From a virus, in IMG/VR virus record IMGVR_UViG_3300038455_000058, positions 1 through 59,340 of that record: 59,340 nt of DNA; one strand, given 5' to 3'. This document shows positions 13,927 to 21,533 of the stretch, piece by piece. Both the position numbers and the translations under genes were made by a program. Every line of letters begins with the position of its first letter. The stretch's first letter is position 1. The notes below the pieces were generated by a model. The model did not search any database. It was not told the DNA's origin and saw only the letters and a program-made list of their open reading frames with translations.

Positions 13927-13971
13927 ACACGAGGCGGATAAATCTAGGCGGTCGCAACTGGGCGCAAGATG

Positions 13972-14487
13972 TCAGTTTTTCTTGGGACGGGTAGGGCGCG
14001 CCTGGGTCTGTGTGGGCGCGACTTCTTGGAAGCCGCTTTGGGGCGGCGCCGGCCTGGACCCAACGGCCTCACCGAGGACGGCCTCCACCCTATCTAGCCA
14101 TGCCTCGATCTCCCTGTTGGTCATGCCTCCGCCGGCGCCAACTCCCATCCGGAGAGCCGTCTCCACGGTGTACTCGGACCACCTACCTGGCGCTTCTCTG
14201 AGCGAGTAGGTCAGCACCGCCTCGAGTGGGCCGGCCGGAGAGACCACCGGTGCGGCGCGTCTCCTGGTGCCCGTGGACACCATGTCCACCGCCTCTAGCC
14301 ACTCCACCGTGACACCGAGGGCTACGGCGATCCTGGAGACGAGCTCGTGTGGCGCCCTCCTCCCACGCTCGCCGCGCAGCAAACGCGAGGCGTAGCCCCT
14401 GGGTAGGTCTGCGGCGCGCTCCAGATCTCCGCCTGACCACCCAAGCCGATCTACCGCTTCGCGAAGCCGTTCCTTTGAGATTGGCAT
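13972..14487 (-). CDS. CI-like XRE-family repressor
   Basis: 171 aa. Residues 3-65 form a Cro/CI helix-turn-helix (RLREAVDRLGWSGGDLERAA, RGYASRLLRGERGRR, then VSRIAVALGVTVEWLE). The C-terminal part (about 70-171) has no S24 protease Ser-Lys pair that I can see, so RecA-stimulated self-cleavage is not supported; it may act as a plain oligomeriser. It is flanked by inverted copies of the same 29-bp promoter/operator and has its own promoter, matching the immunity region of a temperate phage. Confidence 0.8.
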   Translation of the reverse strand: MPISKERLREAVDRLGWSGGDLERAADLPRGYASRLLRGERGRRAPHELVSRIAVALGVTVEWLEAVDMVSTGTRRRAAPVVSPAGPLEAVLTYSLREAPGRWSEYTVETALRMGVGAGGGMTNREIEAWLDRVEAVLGEAVGSRPAPPQSGFQEVAPTQTQARPTRPKKN

Positions 14488-14524
14488 AGGGCAAATCCTG
14501 AGGCAGATGGCGCCGGCGCGTCAA
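14488..14524 (-). promoter_or_regulatory. repressor promoter (leaderless)
   Basis: Leftward TTGACG (14519-14524), 18-bp spacer, CAGGAT (14495-14500), then 7 nt to the repressor ATG at 14487. The -35 lies 15 bp from the PR-like operator, so repressor bound there could touch this polymerase, as at lambda PRM. Confidence 0.5.
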
Positions 14525-14538
14525 CGCCCATCTTGCCG

Positions 14539-14571
14539 CCAGTTGACAGCGCTGCCAGTCGGACGCATGGT
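14539..14571 (+). promoter_or_regulatory. PR-like promoter/operator
   Basis: Rightward TTGACA (14543-14548), 17-bp spacer, CATGGT (14566-14571). The 29-bp repeat 14539-14567 mirrors the PL copy. It faces the long rightward operon. No leaderless start follows at the usual distance, so the first mRNA would carry a leader of over 100 nt containing a CTCACCC-GCAAG-GGGTGGG hairpin (14692-14710). Confidence 0.6.
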
Positions 14572-14742
14572 CCAGTGACGAGCGCCCGAGACGCATCGTC
14601 GGGAGCGCCCGTAGTGAACTGCACGACTGACTAAATGATCGCGAGGGCGGTGATGGTACTTGGTCATGGCGGCGATGGTGGGTGCGTAAAGCCTCACCCG
14701 CAAGGGGTGGGTCAGCACGTACCTCAAACGCAAACCTGTTCA

Positions 14743-14922
14743 GTGGATCTCGAGGTGCTCAAGTCCTGGTGTCTTCAGGCACTGAAGCGGTCACGCGGTC
14801 TTTCTGATGAACAGATCGGCCGGAAGCTTGGCGTGACTGGACAGATGGTCTTCGCGTACCGAAGCCAGAAGCGCCGCATTCCGACAGACAAGGCCGTCAA
14901 GCTGGGGCTGGTGCCGGCATGA
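14743..14922 (+). CDS. Cro-like small HTH protein
   Basis: 59 aa if GTG 14743 is used; GTG 14686 and ATG 14635 are in-frame alternatives. The HTH reads LSDEQIGRKLGVTGQMVFAY (20-39), followed by RSQKRRIPTDKAVKLG, typical of Cro/YdaS-type proteins that read invertebrate-like short operators. As first gene of the rightward operon, facing the repressor across the operators, it probably plays the Cro role. It is coupled to the next gene by ATGA. Confidence 0.65.
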   Translation: MDLEVLKSWCLQALKRSRGLSDEQIGRKLGVTGQMVFAYRSQKRRIPTDKAVKLGLVPA

Positions 14923-15113
14923 GCTGCCGATGTCGTCCGTGCTCACAGTGGTGCCGTGTAGCACGCACTCTACAGAAGCGAATCAAGACGGCGGCTTCGG
15001 AGCTTGCCGATCCTCTCACGTCTGAGCCTTATCTTACGCGTGCACGCAATGCCTACAACATGGCTGAGCGAATGCTACGCGGGCATCTAGCCAGGAACGC
15101 GAGGAAGACGTGA
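14919..15113 (+). CDS. small hypothetical protein
   Basis: 64 aa. Opens with a Cys cluster (MSCRCRPCSQWC), then basic helices (RVARTLQKRIKTAASELADP, RNAYNMAERMLRGHLARNAR). Overlaps the Cro-like gene (ATGA) and the next gene (GTGA). Possibly a zinc-containing DNA-binding protein; unassigned. Confidence 0.55.
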   Translation: MSCRCRPCSQWCRVARTLQKRIKTAASELADPLTSEPYLTRARNAYNMAERMLRGHLARNARKT

Positions 15114-15388
15114 CGAACAATTACTACAAGGTCACCCAGTTAACCGACGGCACCATCGACGGGCACGGACGCATACTGTCCGATGACCTCGCATACCTGC
15201 CCTTCGATGATACGGACCCTATCTCCACCGGTATCGCCTTTCGAAAAGCACAGGAATGCGCGGCACTGAATCCGCGCACGTGCGTATCGGTGTGGCGCAC
15301 GCCGTCGGTGCCTGGCGAGTGGGCGCACATTCCTGTCGTCGGCGCGCTTTTCAAGACGGACGCATGGCGAGCCGAGGCGTCGGCATGA
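15110..15388 (+). CDS. small hypothetical protein
   Basis: 92 aa from GTG 15110. Strand-rich N terminus (NNYYKVTQLTDGTIDGHGRI) and then helix (STGIAFRKAQECAALNPRT). No motif known. Overlaps both neighbours by 4 nt. Confidence 0.55.
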   Translation: MTNNYYKVTQLTDGTIDGHGRILSDDLAYLPFDDTDPISTGIAFRKAQECAALNPRTCVSVWRTPSVPGEWAHIPVVGALFKTDAWRAEASA

Positions 15389-15711
15389 ATGAGTTTCGAG
15401 TACGGATCGATTTGAACGGCGCCTACTACTGGCTCCATCCGATCGAATTCGAAGACACCGACGTCTCCGAGACACTCGAGGCGTGGAAGGGCGCGCTGGA
15501 TGTTGTCCAGTCCCTTCGCAATGAAACAGTCTTCCGCATGCTGGACGACAACAAGCCGGACTTGACTGGGCTGTGGGCTGATTTGTACGTCGAGCGCGAG
15601 ATACCGCACCGCGGACCGTGGTCAACGATCGCGCTGGTGGAGACGGCTGAGGAAGAGGACGAGCCGGACACCGTTGTGACGGACGGTCCGCTGTTTGGTG
15701 GTGCGCCGTGA
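15385..15711 (+). CDS. hypothetical acidic protein
   Basis: 108 aa from ATG 15385 (ATGA overlap). Alternating strands and helices (NEFRVRIDLNGAYYWLHPIE, SETLEAWKGALDVVQSLRNE), ending in an acidic tail (ETAEEEDEPDTVV). Function unknown. Confidence 0.55.
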   Translation: MNEFRVRIDLNGAYYWLHPIEFEDTDVSETLEAWKGALDVVQSLRNETVFRMLDDNKPDLTGLWADLYVEREIPHRGPWSTIALVETAEEEDEPDTVVTDGPLFGGAP

Positions 15712-16073
15712 AGGGCTCGGACCTCCTTGCCGCCTACCTCGCGCGCTACGCCATCACGCCGGCTCATGCGGCATCGGCGCTGGTGACGACGGTCGGTGAG
15801 ATTCGGCGCCTACTCAGCGCAGTTGACGCGCCAAGCGAAGTGATGGCGGACCGCATCGAAGACTGGAGCGGCGGTGCAGTGCCAGCGTCTTCGTGGTGGA
15901 CCGAAGAGCCGCCAGCGATGACGTACCGCGAGATCGGAGATGAGCTCGGTCTCAGCGATGAGCGGGTGAGGCAGATCGAATCGGTAGCGCTATCGAAGCT
16001 TCGCCACAACGCAGCGCTGCGCGCGGCGTGGTTATCCTCGGACGGGGTGGAGTGGAGATCCAGATGGGAATAG
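15708..16073 (+). CDS. XRE-like plus sigma-70 region 4 regulator
   Basis: 121 aa from GTG 15708. Residues 1-64 look like a YdaS/Cro-type HTH (ITPAHAASALVTTVGEIRRL, then MADRIEDWSGGAVPASSWW). Residues 70-101 (AMTYREIGDELGLSDERVRQ, IESVALSKLRHN) match sigma-70 region 4.2, including the RVRQIE recognition helix. Two DNA-binding modules in one short chain suggest a transcription activator or sigma-appropriating factor for middle or late genes. No sigma region 2 is present, so it cannot replace sigma alone. Confidence 0.7.
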   Translation: MKGSDLLAAYLARYAITPAHAASALVTTVGEIRRLLSAVDAPSEVMADRIEDWSGGAVPASSWWTEEPPAMTYREIGDELGLSDERVRQIESVALSKLRHNAALRAAWLSSDGVEWRSRWE

Positions 16074-17902
16074 CTGAGGTGCTGGCGGGGACTGAGAGGT
16101 GGTGGGTGGAGCATGGGGACTGTCTCCGCACGATGAAGACCTTACCCGATGCCTCGGTTGACGCGATCGTTTGCGATCCGCCGGCAGGCATTGCCTTCAT
16201 GGGTAAAGCATGGGACGGCGATAAGGGCGGCAGAGACAGGTGGATCGAGTGGCTCCACGCCAGGATGCGCGAAGCCATCCGCGTCCTCAAACCCGGCGGA
16301 CACGCCCTCGTGTGGGCCCTGCCGCGCACGTCGCACTGGACCGCGACGGCTATCGAGGACGCGGGGTTCGAGGTGAGGGACTGCTTGACTCATTTGTTCG
16401 GGTCAGGCTTCCCCAAGTCGCTGAACGTGTCGAGGGCGATCGACGCGGCCGATGGGTTGAAGGACAAGCGCGAGGTCATCTCGACGTACACGGCCGGCGG
16501 CAATGCCGGCGTCTCGACCGCCGACAAGGGCGGAACGTATGGCGTTGGTGTCGGTACCGCGCCAGCAGTGGAACTCGCCATTACGCGCGGCGCGTCCGAG
16601 CGCTCCCGTGAATGGGACGGCTGGGGCACCGCCCTCAAGCCAGCATCCGAGCATTGGTGGCTGGCGCGCAAGCCCCTGGCCGGGACCGTGGCTTCGAACG
16701 TGCTCGCGTATGGGACGGGGGCCCTGAACGTGGACGGGTGCAGGATCGGGACGGACTGGTCCGAGCGGTCCGAGGCGTGGAAGCGGTCGGGACACTCTGC
16801 CAAGCCTGACGCCGAGAAGATTGCTGCCCCGCCTGGCACGGGCATCAACTGTCATGAGCTCGGCCGCTGGCCCGCGAACGTTACCCTCGACGAGGACGCC
16901 GCGGCGATGCTCGATGAGCAGAGCGGGACGCTCAAGAACGGCGGTCAGAATGCGACGAGCAATCGGAAGTCCGAGTCCGTCGCGCATGGCGAGTATGCCG
17001 ACAGCAAGCCTACCGCGCACGCTGGTGACTCCGGCGGTGCGTCCCGTTTCTTCTACGTGGCCAAGCCCTCGACCAAGGAGGAAAGCGAATGGGAAAGCGG
17101 GGACCTAAGCCGACAAGACCAGACGGGTGTCACGTCACCAAGAAGGGATATCTCAGGAAGAACGTCGATGGCGGCACAAGGCTCAAGCTCCAGCACCACA
17201 TTGTGTGGGAAGAGCACTATGGGCCAGTGCCAGCTGGATATCGCGTCCACCACAAGAACGAAGACAAGCAAGACAACAGAACCGACAACCTCCAACTTGT
17301 CGACTCAGTTACCCACAAGCGAATCCATTCTGGATGCGAATTGCGAGACGGCGTGTGGTGGAAGCCGTGCAGAGTCTGCGGAGAATTCAAGTCCGTCGGT
17401 GGAGAGCACTGGTACCTCTCCATCGAGGGATGGCCCCTCTACGGGAAGTGCAAGCTCTGCCATCGCGCCCGCGTGGCAGCCGACTATCGTAGGCGCAAGG
17501 TTCCTGTATCGGGCTAAGCCGTCCACGCGAGAGAGGGAGGCCGGCTGCGATGCACTCCCGCTTGTCTCAGCCGGCAATCTTGTGGACCGAGAGGAGGGCG
17601 CTCCGGGCACACAGTCTCCGCGCGCGGGAGCAGGTAGGACGTCGGCCGGGCGTCGCAATTCGCATCCAACCTGCAAATCCATCGCCCTCATGCGGTGGCT
17701 GGTCCGCCTTGTGACCCCGCCCGGGGGGCTCGTCCTGGATCCGTTCTGCGGCTCCGGGACGACGGGGTGTGCGGCGGCATTAGAGCGCTTTCGGTTCATC
17801 GGCATCGACGAAAACGAGGACTATGTGCGCATTGCGAACGCCCGCATTGCCTACTGGGCTCAGCCGCGCCAACAGGCGGCACTATTCGAGGTGTCGAGAT
17901 GA
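16064..17902 (+). CDS. DNA methyltransferase carrying a nested HNH gene
   Basis: 612 aa from ATG 16064 (GGAG upstream). A beta-class N4/N6 amino-MTase with motif IV before motif I: VCDPPAG (37-42; unusual, normally DPPY or SPPY), LKPGGHALVWALPRTSHWTA, GSGFPKSL, and the AdoMet motif LVLDPFCGSGTTG (556-568). Residues 328-478 are abnormal: RFFYVAKPSTKE at 328 is repeated as RFLYRAKPSTRE at 479, and the 151 codons between read as a Ser/Thr-rich string because an HNH gene (17089-17517) lies there in another frame. The MTase frame stays open throughout. Function: phage DNA methylation, probably protection from host restriction. Whether the long insert is tolerated is unknown. Confidence 0.85.
   Translation: MGIAEVLAGTERWWVEHGDCLRTMKTLPDASVDAIVCDPPAGIAFMGKAWDGDKGGRDRWIEWLHARMREAIRVLKPGGHALVWALPRTSHWTATAIEDAGFEVRDCLTHLFGSGFPKSLNVSRAIDAADGLKDKREVISTYTAGGNAGVSTADKGGTYGVGVGTAPAVELAITRGASERSREWDGWGTALKPASEHWWLARKPLAGTVASNVLAYGTGALNVDGCRIGTDWSERSEAWKRSGHSAKPDAEKIAAPPGTGINCHELGRWPANVTLDEDAAAMLDEQSGTLKNGGQNATSNRKSESVAHGEYADSKPTAHAGDSGGASRFFYVAKPSTKEESEWESGDLSRQDQTGVTSPRRDISGRTSMAAQGSSSSTTLCGKSTMGQCQLDIASTTRTKTSKTTEPTTSNLSTQLPTSESILDANCETACGGSRAESAENSSPSVESTGTSPSRDGPSTGSASSAIAPAWQPTIVGARFLYRAKPSTREREAGCDALPLVSAGNLVDREEGAPGTQSPRAGAGRTSAGRRNSHPTCKSIALMRWLVRLVTPPGGLVLDPFCGSGTTGCAAALERFRFIGIDENEDYVRIANARIAYWAQPRQQAALFEVSR
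17045..17533 (+). repeat. imperfect coding direct repeat flanking the HNH insertion
   Basis: Copies at 17045-17080 (RFFYVAKPSTKE) and 17498-17533 (RFLYRAKPSTRE) are 453 bp apart, an exact multiple of three. They have diverged at many silent sites, so this is not a recent duplication. The HNH start codon lies 9 nt after copy 1 and its stop lies inside copy 2. Confidence 0.75.
17089..17517 (+). CDS. HNH homing endonuclease, nested in the MTase gene
   Basis: 142 aa, in the frame +2 relative to the MTase. A strong Shine-Dalgarno (AAGGAGG, 7 nt from ATG) sits inside MTase copy 1. Core: QHHIVWEEHYGPVPAGYRVH then HKNEDKQDNRTDNLQLV, with His36, His37, His54, His55, Asn57 and Asn67 as HNH_3 residues. 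A C-terminal zinc region has C-x2-C pairs (PCRVCGEF, KCKLCHRAR). It should cut DNA at unoccupied MTase alleles and spread by repair. No intron or intein signature fits in the insert. Confidence 0.88.
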   Translation: MGKRGPKPTRPDGCHVTKKGYLRKNVDGGTRLKLQHHIVWEEHYGPVPAGYRVHHKNEDKQDNRTDNLQLVDSVTHKRIHSGCELRDGVWWKPCRVCGEFKSVGGEHWYLSIEGWPLYGKCKLCHRARVAADYRRRKVPVSG

Positions 17903-18312
17903 CCACCCAACTAGGCCCCGTCGAGGAGTTCATCCTGACCGAGGCGAGGCGGCGCCTGTCTGACGGTGCGGACGTCTATGGTGCGTGGCCGGAGGACGAC
18001 CAACGCGATCTGACACTCGAAGCGAACGCGGAGCTTGTCGATTGTCTGCACTACTCGCTCGCCGAGATTCGCCAGCTACGCCGTCAGGTCCGCGACCTCC
18101 AATCCGACTCCACTTCCAAGCTGGAGGAGAACCGGACCCAACGCACCACGATCGCCGAGCTCCGCGCCGGCAACGAGGCGCTGATGCGTGCATTGCGCGA
18201 GAGAGACGAGACGATTGCGCACCTGGAGCACGAGCTGGCAAGCGCCAGCGCGCTGCTTTTCACGGAGGCGGAGATCGAGTCACAACCCGAGCCGGAGATG
18301 GAGTTGCCATGA
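17899..18312 (+). CDS. coiled-coil hypothetical protein
   Basis: 137 aa from ATG 17899 (ATGA overlap with the MTase). N-terminal helix (VEEFILTEARRRLSDG, WPEDDQRDLTLEANAELVD) followed by a long coiled coil (about 55-125: IRQLRRQVRDLQSDSTSKLE, MRALRERDETIAHLEHELA) and acidic tail. Likely an oligomer; function unknown. Confidence 0.6.
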   Translation: MTTQLGPVEEFILTEARRRLSDGADVYGAWPEDDQRDLTLEANAELVDCLHYSLAEIRQLRRQVRDLQSDSTSKLEENRTQRTTIAELRAGNEALMRALRERDETIAHLEHELASASALLFTEAEIESQPEPEMELP

Positions 18313-18587
18313 AAGATAGCGATAGAGCCGCCATCCTCGCGCTGGCGTACGGCGTTTCGCAGCCCATCCGCGTGATCGGGCAAGCTCTCCTCAGGATCCA
18401 CGAGGAGCTTGAGTGCTTCGCCGAGTCCCTCTCCGTCGAGTCCACTGAGACCGCCAAGGAGTGCCAGACGATACCTGCGCCGCCGCCTGAGGTGCTTGCC
18501 GATCCTGACGGGTGGGTGGCGGATGGCGAGGCATTGAGACGCAAAGATTGGGAGAGCTACCTAGTTCCCAGGGTGAGTGAGAGATGA
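18309..18587 (+). CDS. hypothetical protein
   Basis: 92 aa from ATG 18309. Helical N-terminal half (AAILALAYGVSQPIRVIGQA, LLRIHEELECFAESL) and a Pro-rich, acidic C terminus (IPAPPPEVLADPDGW). Overlaps both neighbours by 4 nt. Unknown. Confidence 0.55.
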   Translation: MKDSDRAAILALAYGVSQPIRVIGQALLRIHEELECFAESLSVESTETAKECQTIPAPPPEVLADPDGWVADGEALRRKDWESYLVPRVSER

Positions 18588-18967
18588 CCGACTCGAGCAT
18601 TCGCGAGGCGTTCCGCAAGATGCAGCGCCAAGTCTACGCCCTCGCCGCAGAGAAGGGGTGGCACCCGGATGGTAGGGCGGACACGCCGGACAAGATTGCG
18701 GATTACGTGCCTCGCGCCGTCGCCAACCTTCATGGCGAGATGTCCGAGCTGTGGGAGGCATACCGCGCAGGCAAGCTTTACGAGCCGTGCGACAAGGCGG
18801 ACCGCATGGAGGAGCCGCTCACGTGCCTGGAGGAGGAGCTCGCTGATATCGGGATCCGATTGATGGATGGGGCAGAGAAGCTTGGCGTGGACCTGGGTAG
18901 GGCCATCGCGATTAAGCATTCCTACAACTCTGTGAGGCCGCATCGCCACGGCGGGAAGTTGGCCTGA
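18584..18967 (+). CDS. MazG-like nucleotide pyrophosphohydrolase
   Basis: 127 aa. The MazG/dUTPase-2 core is visible: [18 protein letters not shown] (E-x-x-E metal-binding helix), then [20 protein letters not shown] with E-E-x-x-D. It ends [17 protein letters not shown], a conserved phage MazG tail. It should hydrolyse (d)NTPs or alarmones to monophosphates, adjusting pools during replication. Its last 13 codons are echoed at the end of the next gene. Confidence 0.8.
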   Translation: MTDSSIREAFRKMQRQVYALAAEKGWHPDGRADTPDKIADYVPRAVANLHGEMSELWEAYRAGKLYEPCDKADRMEEPLTCLEEELADIGIRLMDGAEKLGVDLGRAIAIKHSYNSVRPHRHGGKLA

Positions 18968-19467
18968 TGCCACGCAAAGCAAAGCCTACAGAATCTAGGT
19001 TCTGGCCCAAGGTGGAGAAGTCTGACGGTTGCTGGGCCTGGATTGGCGGAACATTCAAGCGCTCTGGGTATGGTGCCTTCAATGACACGACTAGGGTAGT
19101 TACGGCACACAGAAAGTCCTGGGAACTGCACTTCGGCGAGGTCCCTTCTGGTCTATTCGTGCTGCACAAGTGCGACAACCGCGTGTGCGTTAATCCAGAG
19201 CACCTATTTCTTGGAACTCACGCAGACAACATGGCCGACATTGGTGCCAAGGGGCGAGCTAGATCAGCAACACTGTCTCGCGATGAAATCGAGTCAATAC
19301 CGTTGTCGCGGGCCAGCGGTGAGTCATTGGCCACCATATCCGAGCGCCTGGGCGTGTCTAAGCAAGCCGTCTGCTACTGGATCAAGAAGCTTAGCGGTAG
19401 GGCTACGAGGCGTCGTAGCAGTTTTAATGCCACACGGACACACCGCCATGGCGGAAAGGTTGCCTAG
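18967..19467 (+). CDS. HNH homing endonuclease with mazG-tail copy
   Basis: 166 aa. HNH_3 core: [48 protein letters not shown], with His48, His67, Cys69, Asn71, Cys74, Asn76 and His79. A C-terminal HTH ([20 protein letters not shown], 119-138) gives specificity. The last 13 residues ([13 protein letters not shown]) repeat the MazG C terminus ([13 protein letters not shown]), 9 of 13 identical. This suggests the element inserted in the 3' end of mazG, supplied a replacement tail, and captured the displaced one. Confidence 0.85.
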   Translation: MPRKAKPTESRFWPKVEKSDGCWAWIGGTFKRSGYGAFNDTTRVVTAHRKSWELHFGEVPSGLFVLHKCDNRVCVNPEHLFLGTHADNMADIGAKGRARSATLSRDEIESIPLSRASGESLATISERLGVSKQAVCYWIKKLSGRATRRRSSFNATRTHRHGGKVA

Positions 19468-19469
19468 AT

Positions 19470-20561
19470 ATGGACATCACAGTTGCACGTAAAGACCTGC
19501 TGCGCCTCGTGGGTCGCTGTCAGGGTGTCGCGGACAAGAAGAGCGCGATGCCCATGCTGGCAAACGCGTTGCTGGCGGCGGAGAGTGACTCGCTCCGCGT
19601 GAGCGCCACGGACTTGTATCTCAGCGTGTCCGGCTCCTGTGATGCCGAGGCGGCTAAGCCAGGTACCATCGCCGTCCCCGCCAAGGACCTCATGGAGCGC
19701 ATCAAGATGATGCCCGATGGTCCTGTGCGGCTCACCGCAAAGGACTGCAAGCTGACGCTGAAGGCTGTTGGCGCGGCTCGGCGGTACACGCTGCAAGGGA
19801 TGCCGGGGGAGGAGTTTCCGAAGCTGGCAGCGCCCGCCGGGCGCGCGATGGAGTTGCAGACTGACGCGTTCCTGAGCCTCATCGATCGGACGGCCTTCAG
19901 CATCTCGCCGGACGAGACCAGGGCACACGTCAACTCGGCGCTCCTGGAGCTCCGCTCCGCATCGTGCCTCATGGTCACCACCGATGGGCACCGCCTGTCC
20001 AAGTGCGAGGTTGGGATGCCCGATTCGGGACCTGATGACCACTGCCAGCTGTTGCTACCCAAGCGCGCCGTGGACGAGATCAAGCGCCTACTGGACACGG
20101 ACTCTGGGACTTTCACGTTCTCCACCGAGGGACCGTACGCGTTCTTTGCGGTCGATGGCTTCCAGTTCGCCTGCAAGCTCACCGACGCCAACTTCCCGCC
20201 CTACGCACAAGTCATCCCGAAGACCACCGCAAACAAGCTGACCGCGCCTCGCGCATTGCTTGCCGACGCCCTCCGTGCCGTCTCGCTGGCGTCGAGTGAC
20301 GGGACGGGCGGCGTCAAGCTCACGATCGAGCCGGATAAGCTGACCGTCACCGCCGAAAGTCCAGACAGCGGCAACGCGTCGGACGAGGTGGCGGTGGTGA
20401 GCTCGGGCAAGGGCGTTATCGGCGTCAACGCGCGGTACGTGCTCGATGTGCTTGGGTGTCTCGAGTGCGAGGAGGTGGAGGTTGGGTTTGGGGGTGAGCT
20501 GGATCCGGTGGTGATTCGGGATGGTGAATATGTGGCGGTTGTGATGCCGATGAGGGTGTGA
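19470..20561 (+). CDS. dnaN: DNA polymerase III beta sliding clamp
   Basis: 363 aa, full length for a bacterial beta clamp. Three-domain pattern is visible: ITVARKDLLRLVGRCQGVAD at the N terminus, AVPAKDLMERIKMMPDGPV, RAMELQTDAFLSLIDRTAFS, MVTTDGHRLSKCEVGMPDSG (MATDGHRL-type signature), and a C terminus YVAVVMPMRV like VMPMRL. It is a ring that tethers the replicase to DNA. It starts 2 nt after the HNH stop and leads the replication block. No polymerase gene is present in the window. Confidence 0.92.
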   Translation: MDITVARKDLLRLVGRCQGVADKKSAMPMLANALLAAESDSLRVSATDLYLSVSGSCDAEAAKPGTIAVPAKDLMERIKMMPDGPVRLTAKDCKLTLKAVGAARRYTLQGMPGEEFPKLAAPAGRAMELQTDAFLSLIDRTAFSISPDETRAHVNSALLELRSASCLMVTTDGHRLSKCEVGMPDSGPDDHCQLLLPKRAVDEIKRLLDTDSGTFTFSTEGPYAFFAVDGFQFACKLTDANFPPYAQVIPKTTANKLTAPRALLADALRAVSLASSDGTGGVKLTIEPDKLTVTAESPDSGNASDEVAVVSSGKGVIGVNARYVLDVLGCLECEEVEVGFGGELDPVVIRDGEYVAVVMPMRV

Positions 20562-21533
20562 ATGGATCCTCTGATCCCCATCATCCCGAGGCAGAAAGTC
20601 ATCTCCTGGCCAAAGTACCTTTATGGTCCAGCGGTGCCATATCTGCCGCTCTCGGCGGCATTGACTGGCACATACTCAACTGACGCCCATACGGCCGCGT
20701 ACTCGGCGCCTGATGTCCCAAGGCGTCTCTGTCTTGATGCCGTTCGATCACCTCAGGCGATCGTGGACCTGGACGGCGGAGTGGACATGGTGCTCGCCAT
20801 GTTCGATGTCGACAGACACGACACTGGAGATGTACCGACGTGGTGGTCAGCAGAGCACAAGAAGTTGCGCGCGCTTCTGGCGTCTCACTGGAACGGCTTC
20901 GTGTATCGCACTAGAGGCGGATACAGGATCGTCTATCGGATCGATCCGATCCTCATCGGCTCCGATGCGGACGCGGCACTCTGGACGCGGCGCTATCTAG
21001 CTTGGTGCGTTCACCTAAAGAAAGGCTTCGATATCGATTGCGACCCGTCGTGCTCTGAGTGGGTGCGTCTCTACCGGTTGCCGCACGCGACTCGAGATGG
21101 CTCCACTGAGCCAGAGAACCTTCCGACGCTTGGTGACGCGCGCAACGTTGGCATCTGGCGCCCAGAGCTATCAGAGTACGACTGGGTGCTAGCTGACTCG
21201 TTCAAGCCGACGAAGCGCCGCGAGTACCAGCCACGTGCCCATTCTACGGCCGCCGGTGACGGCGTTCTGTTCTACGCCTTCCGCGCTAGGGGGTGGGTGG
21301 GACAGGCCGTTTCTCCGGGCAAGTGGTCGGTGACGTGCCCGTGGGAGTCGTCGCACTCGAAAGGCGACCGGTTCAACACGTCCACGATTCTGTATGCGCC
21401 GGGCCATGGCGAGAAGCTCGGGTGGTTGAAGTGCAGTCACGCCCACTGCCAAGGGAGGACGATGAAAGACCTTTTGAGCCAGTTCTCCGAATACGAGATC
21501 GAGCGGGCCGAAGTCTGCGCGGGTGTGAGATGA
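20562..21533 (+). CDS. primase, archaeo-eukaryotic (AEP/Prim-Pol) type
   Basis: 323 aa. MFDVDRH (80-86) supplies the AEP D-x-D catalytic pair (Asp82, Asp84). Further motifs are GFVYRTRGGYRIVYRID, KGFDIDCDPSCSEWVRLYRL (the DpsC..RLPH pattern of PrimPol). The C terminus has a zinc-like module (SVTCPWESSHSKGD, LKCSHAHCQGRTMKDLL) found in phage primases. It would make primers at the fork, between the clamp and the initiator gene. Confidence 0.75.
   Translation: MDPLIPIIPRQKVISWPKYLYGPAVPYLPLSAALTGTYSTDAHTAAYSAPDVPRRLCLDAVRSPQAIVDLDGGVDMVLAMFDVDRHDTGDVPTWWSAEHKKLRALLASHWNGFVYRTRGGYRIVYRIDPILIGSDADAALWTRRYLAWCVHLKKGFDIDCDPSCSEWVRLYRLPHATRDGSTEPENLPTLGDARNVGIWRPELSEYDWVLADSFKPTKRREYQPRAHSTAAGDGVLFYAFRARGWVGQAVSPGKWSVTCPWESSHSKGDRFNTSTILYAPGHGEKLGWLKCSHAHCQGRTMKDLLSQFSEYEIERAEVCAGVR

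Noticed and set aside
16064-17902. group I intron or intein housing the nested HNH gene
   Set aside because: The 453-bp insert is nearly all HNH coding sequence, leaving no room for a ribozyme core, and no intein splice motifs (Cys start, His-Asn end) are present.
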